From the NCBI GenBank assembly GCA_019239895.1, contig JAFAZH010000052.1, forward strand, positions 62,001 to 126,000: DNA of 64,000 nucleotides, given 5' to 3'. The notes beneath the pieces were generated by a model. It searched no databases. It was not told the origin of the DNA and saw only the letters and a list, made by a program, of their open reading frames with translations. Of this stretch, positions 52,819 to 60,755 are shown piece after piece (positions within the stretch are counted from its first letter, which is position 1; each line of letters starts with the position of its first letter). Source of the stretch: Abditibacteriaceae bacterium (GTDB lineage: Bacteria > Armatimonadota > Abditibacteriia > Abditibacteriales > Abditibacteriaceae). Made by a program: the position numbers and the translations under genes.

Positions 52819-53268
52819 TTAATCGCTCATCTTCTTGAATATCTGAGTCATCGTCGCCGCATCTATCGCCCCCATGTCAATGAGCTTGAGCGATCTGACC
52901 ATGTGCAGTGTCGTGGTTTTGTATTTTTGAAAATGCGGAGTTTTGAGATGCGACTCATAGGCGGCGTGATTCGCGTAGATTTCCAGAATCCTGATCTCGG
53001 TCGGCCTGTCTTTTTGATACATCGGAAAGATGGCAACCACGCCCGGCTCCAATCGGATCGAGGCTGCCGCTTCTTCTTGTAGGATGGCTTTATACGCTGC
53101 GAGGTCATTGGCCCCAACTTCAATCTCCGAAATACGCACCATCATTGCTTTTTTCTCCTTTTGCCCGGCGGCAGCCGCGTTATAACGGGCAAGCATCAAC
53201 AACATTAAGCAGAGAACTAAGTTTTTCACAAGACTGCCGATCACTGGACGCATACGCTTTGACTCCAT
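52819..53268 (-). CDS. Antibiotic-biosynthesis-monooxygenase (ABM)-domain protein, exported
   Basis: 149 residues. A signal peptide-like start (KNLVLCLMLLMLARYNAAAA) precedes a single ABM domain (MVRISEIEVGANDLAAYKAILQEEAAASIRLEPGVVAIFP, then IRILEIYANHAAYESHLKTPHFQKY). Known members of the fold are monooxygenases or quinol-handling enzymes. An exported location is unusual for them. A shorter cytosolic start at residue 42 (MMVRISE) would also give a complete domain. Confidence 0.75.
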   Translation of the reverse strand: MESKRMRPVIGSLVKNLVLCLMLLMLARYNAAAAGQKEKKAMMVRISEIEVGANDLAAYKAILQEEAAASIRLEPGVVAIFPMYQKDRPTEIRILEIYANHAAYESHLKTPHFQKYKTTTLHMVRSLKLIDMGAIDAATMTQIFKKMSD

Positions 53269-53296
53269 GCTAAAGTTTATTGGCTTTGAATGGCTG

Positions 53297-53953
53297 CTAC
53301 GGCTGCTTTTGCCTGGAGGCAGTCACTTGCGCCAACGCTTGGCGGGCGGCGGCCTGCGGCTGGCCGATGTTGCTGGCGATCAAATCAAAGGCTTCGCTTA
53401 ATTGACTCTCCGTTAGACCGGTATTCAGACCCATTGACAAGTGCGATGCCAATTGTGGCTGCACGCCGGGCATGGCGGCGAGCGCGGCAATGGTGGCTAA
53501 TTCGCGCTGCTGGTAAGTAAGAATATCGCTGTCGAAAATATCGGCAAAGAGATGTTCTTTCAAAAAGCGATCAATCGTGGGAGCAAATTCGCCGAAACCT
53601 TTGGCGGGTTTTGATTGCGGCTGTCCGGTGAGGGTTTCCAGTGTTTTGCGGCCCCGCTCGTACTTATCGCCGTCGGCAACTGGCGTCGCCGTTTTTCCTG
53701 TCTCGTCGTGGATACCTTTTTGCTTTCTCTCTTCCAGCACGGACATCAGCGCGTTGATGCCGTTCAGACTGCGCGGAAAGCCGCAGTAGGCATAGATTTG
53801 AACGAGGACATCCTTCACTTCGTTAATGGTCAGCCCCGCATCCAGACTGCGGTTCAAGGCGGTGTGCAGCTTTTGCAGATCGCCCACTGCCGTCAAAGCG
53901 GCCACCGTGACGATACTTTGTTGCTTCGCGTCTAAGGCTTGGTGGTTATTCAT
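53297..53953 (-). CDS. Carboxymuconolactone decarboxylase family protein
   Basis: 218 residues from ATG at 53953, preceded by GGAGG. Two AhpD/CMD-like helical repeats are visible: IVTVAALTAVGDLQKLHTALNRSLDAGLTINEVKDVLVQIYAYCGFP and ELATIAALAAMPGVQPQLASHLSMGLNTGLTESQLSEAF. The CXXC redox motif of AhpD is not present, so peroxidase activity is unlikely. It lies in a cluster of reductases and is probably part of the same transcript. Confidence 0.85.
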   Translation of the reverse strand: MNNHQALDAKQQSIVTVAALTAVGDLQKLHTALNRSLDAGLTINEVKDVLVQIYAYCGFPRSLNGINALMSVLEERKQKGIHDETGKTATPVADGDKYERGRKTLETLTGQPQSKPAKGFGEFAPTIDRFLKEHLFADIFDSDILTYQQRELATIAALAAMPGVQPQLASHLSMGLNTGLTESQLSEAFDLIASNIGQPQAAARQALAQVTASRQKQP

Positions 53954-54010
53954 CTTGGTTGTCACCTCCTTTCCATTCTTGTTGGTTTGTGCGTTCATCT
54001 TGCACGCGTA

Positions 54011-55033
54011 TTAAGGCATCAACAGCGTCTTGATAGCGCGGCGCTCGTCCATCGCGCGGTAGCCCTCGGCCACCTGATCAAGCGGCAGCGTCAGGTCGAA
54101 AACTTTGCCGGGGTTGATCTGCTCGTTCCAGATCAAGTCAATGAGGTTTGGCAGGTAACGGCGCACCGGAGCGGGGCCACCGAGCAGGTGAACCTCAGCG
54201 AAGAACAGCTCCCGACCAGGCAGCTCGACGCCGTGCGAGACTCCGACAAAGCCGATGTGGCCACCGGGGCGCGTGGAGCGGATGGACTGCATCATGGACT
54301 CCTGTGTGCCGACCGCTTCAATGACCGAGTGCGCTCCTAACCCGTCGGTCATGTCCTTGATGCGCGCTACGCCCTCATCGCCGCGTTCGGTTACAATGTC
54401 AGTCGCCCCGAATTCCAGCGCCAGCTTCTGCCGATCCGCGTGACGGCTCATCACAATGATGCGCTCGGCCCCCATCTGCTTCGTCGAAAGCACGCCGAGC
54501 AACCCGACCGCGCCGTCACCGACCACAACTACCGTCTTGCCGGGGGCCACCGCTGCGGCATCGGCGGCGAACCAGCCCGTGCCTAAGACATCCGAGGCCG
54601 CGAGTAGACTTGGCACCAGGTCGTTGGATGGCATCTCTGGCGTGGCGACTAAGGTGCCGTCGGCGAGGGGCACGCGCAGATAAGGAGCCTGCGCGCCCTC
54701 GTTGCCCATAGGTCGGGCGTCCACGCACCGGCTCTGGTAGCCATCCTGACAAATCGGGCAGGTATTGTCCGAGGCGAAAAACGAGCCGACGACAAACTGG
54801 CCCGGTTTGACGTGTTTTACTTCGCTCCCAACCTCTTCCACGATGCCACAGTATTCGTGGCCCATCGGCACTGGCTCCTTGGGCGCGTCAATGCCGCGAT
54901 AGGGCCACAGGTCAGAGCCGCACACACAGGTGGCCGCGATGCGGAGTATGGCATCGGTTGGTTCGATGATTTTCGGCTCCGGGCGATCTTCAAAGCGCAC
55001 ATCGCGTGGGCCGTATAAAGTGGTTCCTTTCAC
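54011..55033 (-). CDS. Zinc-dependent alcohol dehydrogenase family protein
   Basis: 340 residues, medium-chain dehydrogenase. The catalytic zinc site is Cys38 (CVCGSD), His59-Glu60 (GHE). The structural lobe has Cys92, Cys95 and Cys103 (CPICQDGYQSRC). The cofactor loop is VVVVGDGAVGLLGV, and MSRHADRQKL suggests NADP. The substrate is unknown. It sits between a carboxymuconolactone decarboxylase and an SDR gene. Confidence 0.9.
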   Translation of the reverse strand: MKGTTLYGPRDVRFEDRPEPKIIEPTDAILRIAATCVCGSDLWPYRGIDAPKEPVPMGHEYCGIVEEVGSEVKHVKPGQFVVGSFFASDNTCPICQDGYQSRCVDARPMGNEGAQAPYLRVPLADGTLVATPEMPSNDLVPSLLAASDVLGTGWFAADAAAVAPGKTVVVVGDGAVGLLGVLSTKQMGAERIIVMSRHADRQKLALEFGATDIVTERGDEGVARIKDMTDGLGAHSVIEAVGTQESMMQSIRSTRPGGHIGFVGVSHGVELPGRELFFAEVHLLGGPAPVRRYLPNLIDLIWNEQINPGKVFDLTLPLDQVAEGYRAMDERRAIKTLLMP

Positions 55034-55088
55034 AATCTATCTCCTTATATTTCCTTTGGTTTAGTCAGTCTGTCTTTGGGACAGTAGC

Positions 55089-55916
55089 TCATTGCGGGGC
55101 AAGTTCGCCATACCAATAGGCAGCGGTCACGCCGCCATCCATAAGGATGTCGCTGCCGGTGATGAACCCACCGTCCGTCCCCATCAGTAACGCGCCGACA
55201 GTCCCCACCTCGTCGGGCGTGCCGGGGCGTCCAGCCGCTGATACCTCAATCATGCGCCGATAGCCTGCACCACGCGGCCCGGTGAGTTCGTCCTTGGCGA
55301 GTGGAGTCACAATGATGCCGGGGCTAATTGTGTTGACCCGCGCCCCACGCTGGCCCCAGCGCACCGCCTCGGCCATCACCCGCAGCGAGTTGCCGCGCTT
55401 GGAGAGTTGATAGGCGTGCAGTGAGTCCGTCACCTGGTCGGGCGACAAGAAGGAAAGCCTGAGCAATTCCTCCACGGGGGTGGTCGCCAACGCTTTGTTT
55501 TGTTCCACGCTGAGCGGGGGTAGGCGATGCCCGGACTGCGATGCGATCACCACACCAGCGCCACCACGAGCGATGACACTACCAAACTCTTCGAGCACAA
55601 GCGCCGTGCCATACAAGTCAACTTTGAGAATCGTGGCGGGTGATGCTTGCGAGGGAGACACACCCGCTGCATGAATCAGGCCGGTAACGTCGCCTAACGC
55701 TGTGGCTGTTTCGACGAGTGTATGCACGGCTTCACGCGAGGACACATCCACCGTTGCGGTGCTCGTCTCGTATCCAGCGTTTTCCAAAACTTCCGCCGCT
55801 GCTTTGGCGTTCTCTTCACGCATATCGGCCAACAGGACGTGCTTAGCGACTCCAACGCGCCGCGCGATGGCTTGACCAATCTGACCGGCTCCGATGACGA
55901 CAATGACATTGTTCAT
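55089..55916 (-). CDS. SDR family oxidoreductase
   Basis: 275 residues. Cofactor loop GAGQIGQAIARR (an atypical GxGxxG start), catalytic YxxxK as YQLSK, and the NTISPGIIVTPLA and GSDILMDGGVTAAY end blocks. It is one of the extended-substrate-loop SDRs (long loop between SQSG and YQLSK). The substrate is unknown. It shares the operon with the zinc dehydrogenase and the aldo-keto reductase. Confidence 0.87.
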   Translation of the reverse strand: MNNVIVVIGAGQIGQAIARRVGVAKHVLLADMREENAKAAAEVLENAGYETSTATVDVSSREAVHTLVETATALGDVTGLIHAAGVSPSQASPATILKVDLYGTALVLEEFGSVIARGGAGVVIASQSGHRLPPLSVEQNKALATTPVEELLRLSFLSPDQVTDSLHAYQLSKRGNSLRVMAEAVRWGQRGARVNTISPGIIVTPLAKDELTGPRGAGYRRMIEVSAAGRPGTPDEVGTVGALLMGTDGGFITGSDILMDGGVTAAYWYGELAPQ

Positions 55917-55955
55917 GACTGCTCCTTGTTTTACGGGTTTGCTCCCTTATCATCT

Positions 55956-56924
55956 TCAATACCGATCCCCCTGGATCGTAATCTTTGCAACGGCACTTTC
56001 GATTTCCCGCAGATCATCGGGGCTGAGTTCGACGGCAACAGCACCGATATTCTCATCCAGACGCTCCAGCTTGCGGCTGCCTGGAATGGGCACAATCCAG
56101 GGCTTTTGCGCCAGGAGCCAGGCAAGCGCGATCTGCGCCGGGGTCGCCGCCTTTTCCTGTCCAATGCGAGCCAGCAAATCAACCACGGCTTGGTTCGCCT
56201 TAATCGCCTCTATCGTAAAACGGGGATTGCGGCTGCGAATATCAGAAGCGTCAAAGGTTGTGTTCTCATCTATCTTGCCCGTGAGGAAGCCCCGTCCCAG
56301 TGGGCTGTAGGGCACAAAGCCGATGCCTAGTTCCTCGCAGGTCGGCAGCACGGCCTCTTCCGGGGTGCGCCACCACAGCGAGTATTCGCTCTGAATAGCC
56401 GTCACCGGCTGTACCGCGTGGGCGCGACGGATGGTGGGGGCATCCGATTCAGACAGTCCGAAATTCTTGACCTTGCCTGCCTGTATCAATTCCTTGACCG
56501 CTCCCGCCACCTCTTCAATCGGCACGTTCGGGTCAGGACGATGTTGATAGAACAGATCAATGGCCTCCACCCCAAGGCGCTGGCATGATGCCTCGGCCAC
56601 GCGCTTGATCTGCTCCGGTCGGCTATCGAGACCAGTCCCAGGACTTGGCCCTTTTTCGCCATCGTGCTTGAACCCGAACTTGGTGGCAATCACAACTTGC
56701 CCCTGAAAGGGCGCGAGGGCTTCCCCCACCAGTTCCTCATTGGTGAACGGGCCATAGACTTCCGCCGTATCGAAAAAGGTGATGCCCTGCTCCACCGCCG
56801 CGTGCAGAAAAGCAATCATCTCCGCCTTGTCGCCAACGGGTGCGTCGCCAAAGCTCATTCTCATGCAACCCAGTCCCAAGGCCGAGACTTCCAAATTGCT
56901 GTTTCCTAATTTACGTTTTTGCAT
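55956..56924 (-). CDS. Aldo/keto reductase
   Basis: 322 residues from ATG at 56924 (AAAGGAG 6 bases upstream); the longer frame adds a non-homologous leader. The TIM-barrel shows LGLGCMRMSFG, the catalytic FFDTAEVYGPF (Asp/Tyr), IATKFGF (Lys) and YQHRPDP (His). NADPH recognition is seen in IPIPGSRKLERL. It is the first gene of the oxidoreductase set on this strand and is divergent from an AraC regulator. Confidence 0.92.
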   Translation of the reverse strand: MQKRKLGNSNLEVSALGLGCMRMSFGDAPVGDKAEMIAFLHAAVEQGITFFDTAEVYGPFTNEELVGEALAPFQGQVVIATKFGFKHDGEKGPSPGTGLDSRPEQIKRVAEASCQRLGVEAIDLFYQHRPDPNVPIEEVAGAVKELIQAGKVKNFGLSESDAPTIRRAHAVQPVTAIQSEYSLWWRTPEEAVLPTCEELGIGFVPYSPLGRGFLTGKIDENTTFDASDIRSRNPRFTIEAIKANQAVVDLLARIGQEKAATPAQIALAWLLAQKPWIVPIPGSRKLERLDENIGAVAVELSPDDLREIESAVAKITIQGDRY

Positions 56925-57145
56925 AGTTGCTCCTTTGAGGTCTAGCCCTCTGTTCAAAGCAGCAAACTCTCTTGTATGGGAGTCCATAGCAGAATGAACC
57001 GGAGGCACCTCTTGCTGCTTTGTATTGTAGGCATGGCGGTATGCTTACACTGTTCTCTACCGCACATAGCCCCGTCTTCATGCTTATCATTCTACGCTTT
57101 GGGGAACGCCGGGCGGTATAACGATTCTGGAAGATTATTGAACAA

Positions 57146-57165
57146 TTCTCCAAAGTTTTGGAGAA
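57146..57165. promoter_or_regulatory. 20-bp inverted repeat upstream of araC-type gene (candidate operator)
   Basis: TTCTCCAAA-gt-TTTGGAGAA, perfect 9-bp arms, about 31 bases upstream of the likely AraC start and 220 bases upstream of the reductase start, within the shared intergenic region. It may be a binding site for the regulator. The rest of the 270-base gap has nothing recognised. Confidence 0.45.
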
Positions 57166-57196
57166 AGATGACACAGTGAAGTCATTGCCAGGTAGA

Positions 57197-58174
57197 ATGA
57201 ATGCTATGAAAGTGAGCACCATGAAAGCGGATAACAAGAAAAAGCAACCCAATGCGCGAGAAGTGCAGCGGGAACAAAGCAACCGGGAAGAACTGGTCGA
57301 GCGGATGCTGCGCGCCATTCCCGCAGCGGGGACGGCGGAGCCGATTAAGGGGCTGCTCCTGTCTCGCTCCTTCCGGGTCAATCAGCCGGTGTATGGCGTC
57401 TCGCAACCCACCTTCTGCATCATTGCCCAGGGCACTAAAGAGATATTTCTGGGCGGCCATCGCTACCAATACGACCCTTACAGCTATCTCCTCGCCACCG
57501 CCGAACTGCCCATCGTGAGCCGCGTGCTGGCCGCATCGGAGGAGCAACCCTATCTGGGCCTGCGCATCGTGCTCGACCCGGCGGTCGTGGGGTCGGTGAT
57601 GGTGGAGATGGGCCAACTACCACCGCGCAATCAAGGCCCGGCCAGAGCTATGGAAGTCAGTCGCCTCGACTCCGACTTGCTCGACGCCACCGTGCGCCTG
57701 GTCAGGCTCTTGGATACGCCCTGTGATGGCAAGCTGCTTTTTTCCCTCATCTCCCGCGAGATTATCTACCGGCTCTTAGCCGGGGAACAGGGCCATCGCC
57801 TGCGCCAGATGACGGTGATCGGCGGCCACACCCATCGCATCGCCCAGGCGGTCGAAAAGATTTGCCGCGAGTTCAATCAAACCTTACACGTCGAAGACCT
57901 AGCGCGGGGCATTGGCATGAGCGTTTCGGGTTTCCACCACCACTTCAAGGAAGTCACGGCGATGAGTCCCCTCCAATTCCAGAAGCAGTTGCGCCTGCAA
58001 GAAGCCCGCCGCCTGATGGTCGGCGAACACCTCGACGCCGCCAGCGCAGGCTACCGCGTCGGCTACGATGACGCCTCGCACTTCAACCGCGAATACAAAC
58101 GCCTCTTCGGTGTCCCGCCGCTGCGGGATGTGGAACGCCTGCGGGCAGTGGCTGAAGTTGGGGCCGATATTTGA
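57197..58174 (+). CDS. AraC-family transcriptional regulator
   Basis: 326 residues from ATG at 57197; a TTG-started longer frame overlaps the inverted repeat and lacks a Shine-Dalgarno. It has an N-terminal AraC-N cupin-like domain (VNQPVYGVSQPTFCIIAQGTKEIFLGGHRYQYDP). The two helix-turn-helix units are VEDLARGIGMSVSGFHHHFKEVTAMSPLQFQKQLRLQEARRLM and ASAGYRVGYDDASHFNREYKRLFGVPP. Probable regulator of the divergent oxidoreductase genes. Two fragments of a paralogue occur at 60642-60755 and 63326-63401. Confidence 0.9.
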   Translation: MNAMKVSTMKADNKKKQPNAREVQREQSNREELVERMLRAIPAAGTAEPIKGLLLSRSFRVNQPVYGVSQPTFCIIAQGTKEIFLGGHRYQYDPYSYLLATAELPIVSRVLAASEEQPYLGLRIVLDPAVVGSVMVEMGQLPPRNQGPARAMEVSRLDSDLLDATVRLVRLLDTPCDGKLLFSLISREIIYRLLAGEQGHRLRQMTVIGGHTHRIAQAVEKICREFNQTLHVEDLARGIGMSVSGFHHHFKEVTAMSPLQFQKQLRLQEARRLMVGEHLDAASAGYRVGYDDASHFNREYKRLFGVPPLRDVERLRAVAEVGADI

Positions 58175-58328
58175 TGCTAAACCATGCCTCAACTATGGCG
58201 TGTTTGCATAGCGGATAACAAATTGCAGGCTACATTAGCGCCGTTAGGCTGCGCTACCTGCCCGTGAACGAGCGGGTTGTTGTGAAGCAATGCTGTGCTT
58301 TAACGACTTGCGCTAAACTACAGCCACC

Positions 58329-60425
58329 ATGAATTGCCAGAAAGCTAAAGCCGCAGCGTCACTCCTTTGCGCCTTTGCCATCGCCGTTTTGCCAGTGCGC
58401 GCGCAGCAAGCTGCACCACCGAATTTGGCAACCGCAACAAGACAAATCGCGTCTCAGACCGCCTTCGTCCATCCGGGCGGTCTGCACAACCAGGCCGACC
58501 TCGACCGCATGAAGGCGAAAGTGGCGGCAGGCGCTCACCCTTGGATTGACGACTGGCACAAGCTCATCAGCGATCCCCTGGCTCAAGACACCTACCGGCC
58601 CAACCCACAGGCAAATATGGGCGTCAGCCGCCAACGGGCTTCCCGCGACGCTCATGCCGCCTATCTTAACGCGCTCCGCTGGTACATCTCCGGCGATGCT
58701 CGCTACGCCGACTGCGCGATTCGCATCTGCAACGACTGGTCTGCAAAAGTGAACCAGGTTCCGACCGGCACCGACATTCCCGGCCTCAGTGGCATCCCCA
58801 TCGCCGAGTTCGCGCTCGTGGGCGAATTGTTGCGGATTTGCCCGCGCTGGCAAGCCGACGACTGCGCCCGCTTCAAGCACATGATGCTGACCTACTGGTA
58901 TCCGGTGGCGCATGACTTTCTAACGCGGCACAATAACCAGAGCAATACGCATTACTGGGCCAACTGGGATATTGCCAATGTCGGCGCGCTCATTGCCATC
59001 GGAGTGCTATGCGATAATCGCGCCATCTTCGATGAGGGCGTCGCCTACTTCAAAAACGGGGCTGGCACCGGAAGCATTCAGCACGCGGTCTATTTTCTGC
59101 ATCCCGGTGGTCTGGGGCAATGGCAGGAAAGCGGACGCGATCAGGAACACGCCCAACTTGGCGTGGGCATGATGGCCCAGTTGTGCGAAGTGGCCTGGAA
59201 GCAGGGCGTGGATTTGTATGGTTACGACAATAACCGCCTGCTGGCTGGCGCTGAATACGTCGCGCAATGGAATCTGTGGCAGCCTGTGCCTTACAAATAC
59301 TACACCAACAGCGCCAGAGCCAACCAAAGTTGGCCGTCTGTCAATGGGCGCGGGCGTCTTGACCGCCCGATTTGGGAATTGCTCTACAATCATTATGTGG
59401 TGCGCCGGGGCTTGCGCGCCCCGCATACTCAGGCGATGGTAGAGTTGATGCGTTTGGAAGGGGGCAGCATTGACCACTTTGGCTATGGCACCCTGACCTT
59501 CACCCTTGATGCGGCGAAGTCGCCCTATCCACCGGCGCCGATTCCGCCCACTCCCACCCAACTCACCGCGACCGCAGGCGTGGGCCGCGTTTTCTTGAAT
59601 TGGACGCGCCGTGGCGACACCGCGCAAGGCTACGAGGTGCAGCGCGCGACGCGCCAGGACGGCCCTTTCGTGAGCATCGCGGCCTGGGCCGACAGCACTC
59701 GCTGCGAATATATAGATACCAACGTGACTCCTGGCACAACTTATTTTTATGGGGTGGCGGCGCAAAACCAGGCTGGAAAAAGTGATGCTTCCAACCCTGC
59801 CAGCGCCACCCCAGCCAGCCTGAGCGCGGTGCCGCCCGGTTGGACTCAAACGAGCATCGGCCCTGTGCAGGGTGCGACGGCGGGCTTTGCCCCAGTCAGT
59901 GGCAGAACATTTGTGGTGGGCGGTTCCGGCACCGGCATCGGTGGCTCATCCGATGGCTTGTGCTTTGTGGGCCGCAGCGTCACCGGAGACGCCACCCTGA
60001 CCGCGCGTTTGGCTGACGTGAACTGGAACCGCGGCGGGCGCTTGGCCAAAGTCGGCATTATGATGCGCGCGTCCCTGGCCACAGACGCCCCCACGCTCGT
60101 CATGAAACTGGGCGACGTTGGCGCTCGCCAGGCGGGGTTCGGCACGCGTGCTGCGCCAGGCGACACGATGACGTGGGTCGGGGGCAACGACTACACTTGG
60201 CTGCCCGCGTGGTTCCGGTTGGAGCGCCTAGGCAATGTCTTCACCGCACTTGAATCTTCCGACGGCGCGCAGTGGTTCCGCGTCGGTACCAGCACGGTGC
60301 CGATGGGCAACACATACTTCATAGGGCTGGCGGTCAGCGCGAATAGCGACAATGCCAACACAACCTATTTTGATCATGTGGCAGTCCAAAACAATGAGCC
60401 TGGGCCGGAGGGGTCACGCGGGTAG
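58329..60425 (+). CDS. Alginate-lyase-family secreted protein with fibronectin III-like and C-terminal beta domains
   Basis: 698 residues. Signal peptide LLCAFAIAVLPVRAQQ. The N-terminal (alpha/alpha) toroid (about 45-395) matches the alginate lyase family: HPGGLHNQADLDRMKAKVAAGAHPW, the active-site block NNQSNTHYWANWDIANVGAL (Asn/His near 203-210), and HPGGLGQWQESGRDQEHAQ. A fibronectin III-like unit follows (about 415-500; PTPTQLTATAGVGRVFLNW). A C-terminal beta domain (about 500-690) resembles DUF1349/concanavalin-like modules. The polysaccharide is unknown. Confidence 0.82.
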   Translation: MNCQKAKAAASLLCAFAIAVLPVRAQQAAPPNLATATRQIASQTAFVHPGGLHNQADLDRMKAKVAAGAHPWIDDWHKLISDPLAQDTYRPNPQANMGVSRQRASRDAHAAYLNALRWYISGDARYADCAIRICNDWSAKVNQVPTGTDIPGLSGIPIAEFALVGELLRICPRWQADDCARFKHMMLTYWYPVAHDFLTRHNNQSNTHYWANWDIANVGALIAIGVLCDNRAIFDEGVAYFKNGAGTGSIQHAVYFLHPGGLGQWQESGRDQEHAQLGVGMMAQLCEVAWKQGVDLYGYDNNRLLAGAEYVAQWNLWQPVPYKYYTNSARANQSWPSVNGRGRLDRPIWELLYNHYVVRRGLRAPHTQAMVELMRLEGGSIDHFGYGTLTFTLDAAKSPYPPAPIPPTPTQLTATAGVGRVFLNWTRRGDTAQGYEVQRATRQDGPFVSIAAWADSTRCEYIDTNVTPGTTYFYGVAAQNQAGKSDASNPASATPASLSAVPPGWTQTSIGPVQGATAGFAPVSGRTFVVGGSGTGIGGSSDGLCFVGRSVTGDATLTARLADVNWNRGGRLAKVGIMMRASLATDAPTLVMKLGDVGARQAGFGTRAAPGDTMTWVGGNDYTWLPAWFRLERLGNVFTALESSDGAQWFRVGTSTVPMGNTYFIGLAVSANSDNANTTYFDHVAVQNNEPGPEGSRG

Positions 60426-60641
60426 CGCGGTTATCGTTATGGGCACGCCCGAAGCGGTGGCCGCCGCGCTCGCGGAGGCTGAAGCCGGGCAAATCGCTGA
60501 GTACCGCGCCCAAGCGGACGAGGCTGCACGCCCCTACTTCGCCTAACATCTCAGAGGCAAAACTTCGTGATTTAGAGGTGCTTTATTTAGGGGTGGGTGT
60601 GGGGTCTGAGCTACGTCCAGAGGTTGACTTGGAGGAGATGG

Positions 60642-60755
60642 CGATGCCTCGCACTTCAACCGTGAATACAAACGCCTCTTTGCTGTCCCGCCGCTGCGTG
60701 ATGTTGGACGGCTGCGAGGAGCGGCTGAAGTTTGGGCCGCTCTTTGATCCTAAGC
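60642..60755 (+). pseudogene. Fragment of an araC paralogue: C-terminal end
   Basis: 114 bases align closely with the 3' end of the intact gene (about 58068-58178). In frame they read DASHFNREYKRLFAVPPLRD, then VGRLRGAAEVWAAL and TGA. The fragment has no upstream part of the gene and no start codon. It lies just left of the KAP gene end. Confidence 0.8.

Noticed and set aside
57158..57196. Longer AraC start from TTG at 57158
   Set aside because: The extension overlaps the inverted repeat, lacks a ribosome-binding site and adds nothing conserved.
60425..60546. Small plus-strand reading frame (MGTPEAVAAALAEAEAGQ...) after the alginate lyase gene
   Set aside because: Only about 35 codons, low-complexity Ala/Glu composition, no recognised domain; probably chance reading in GC-rich DNA.
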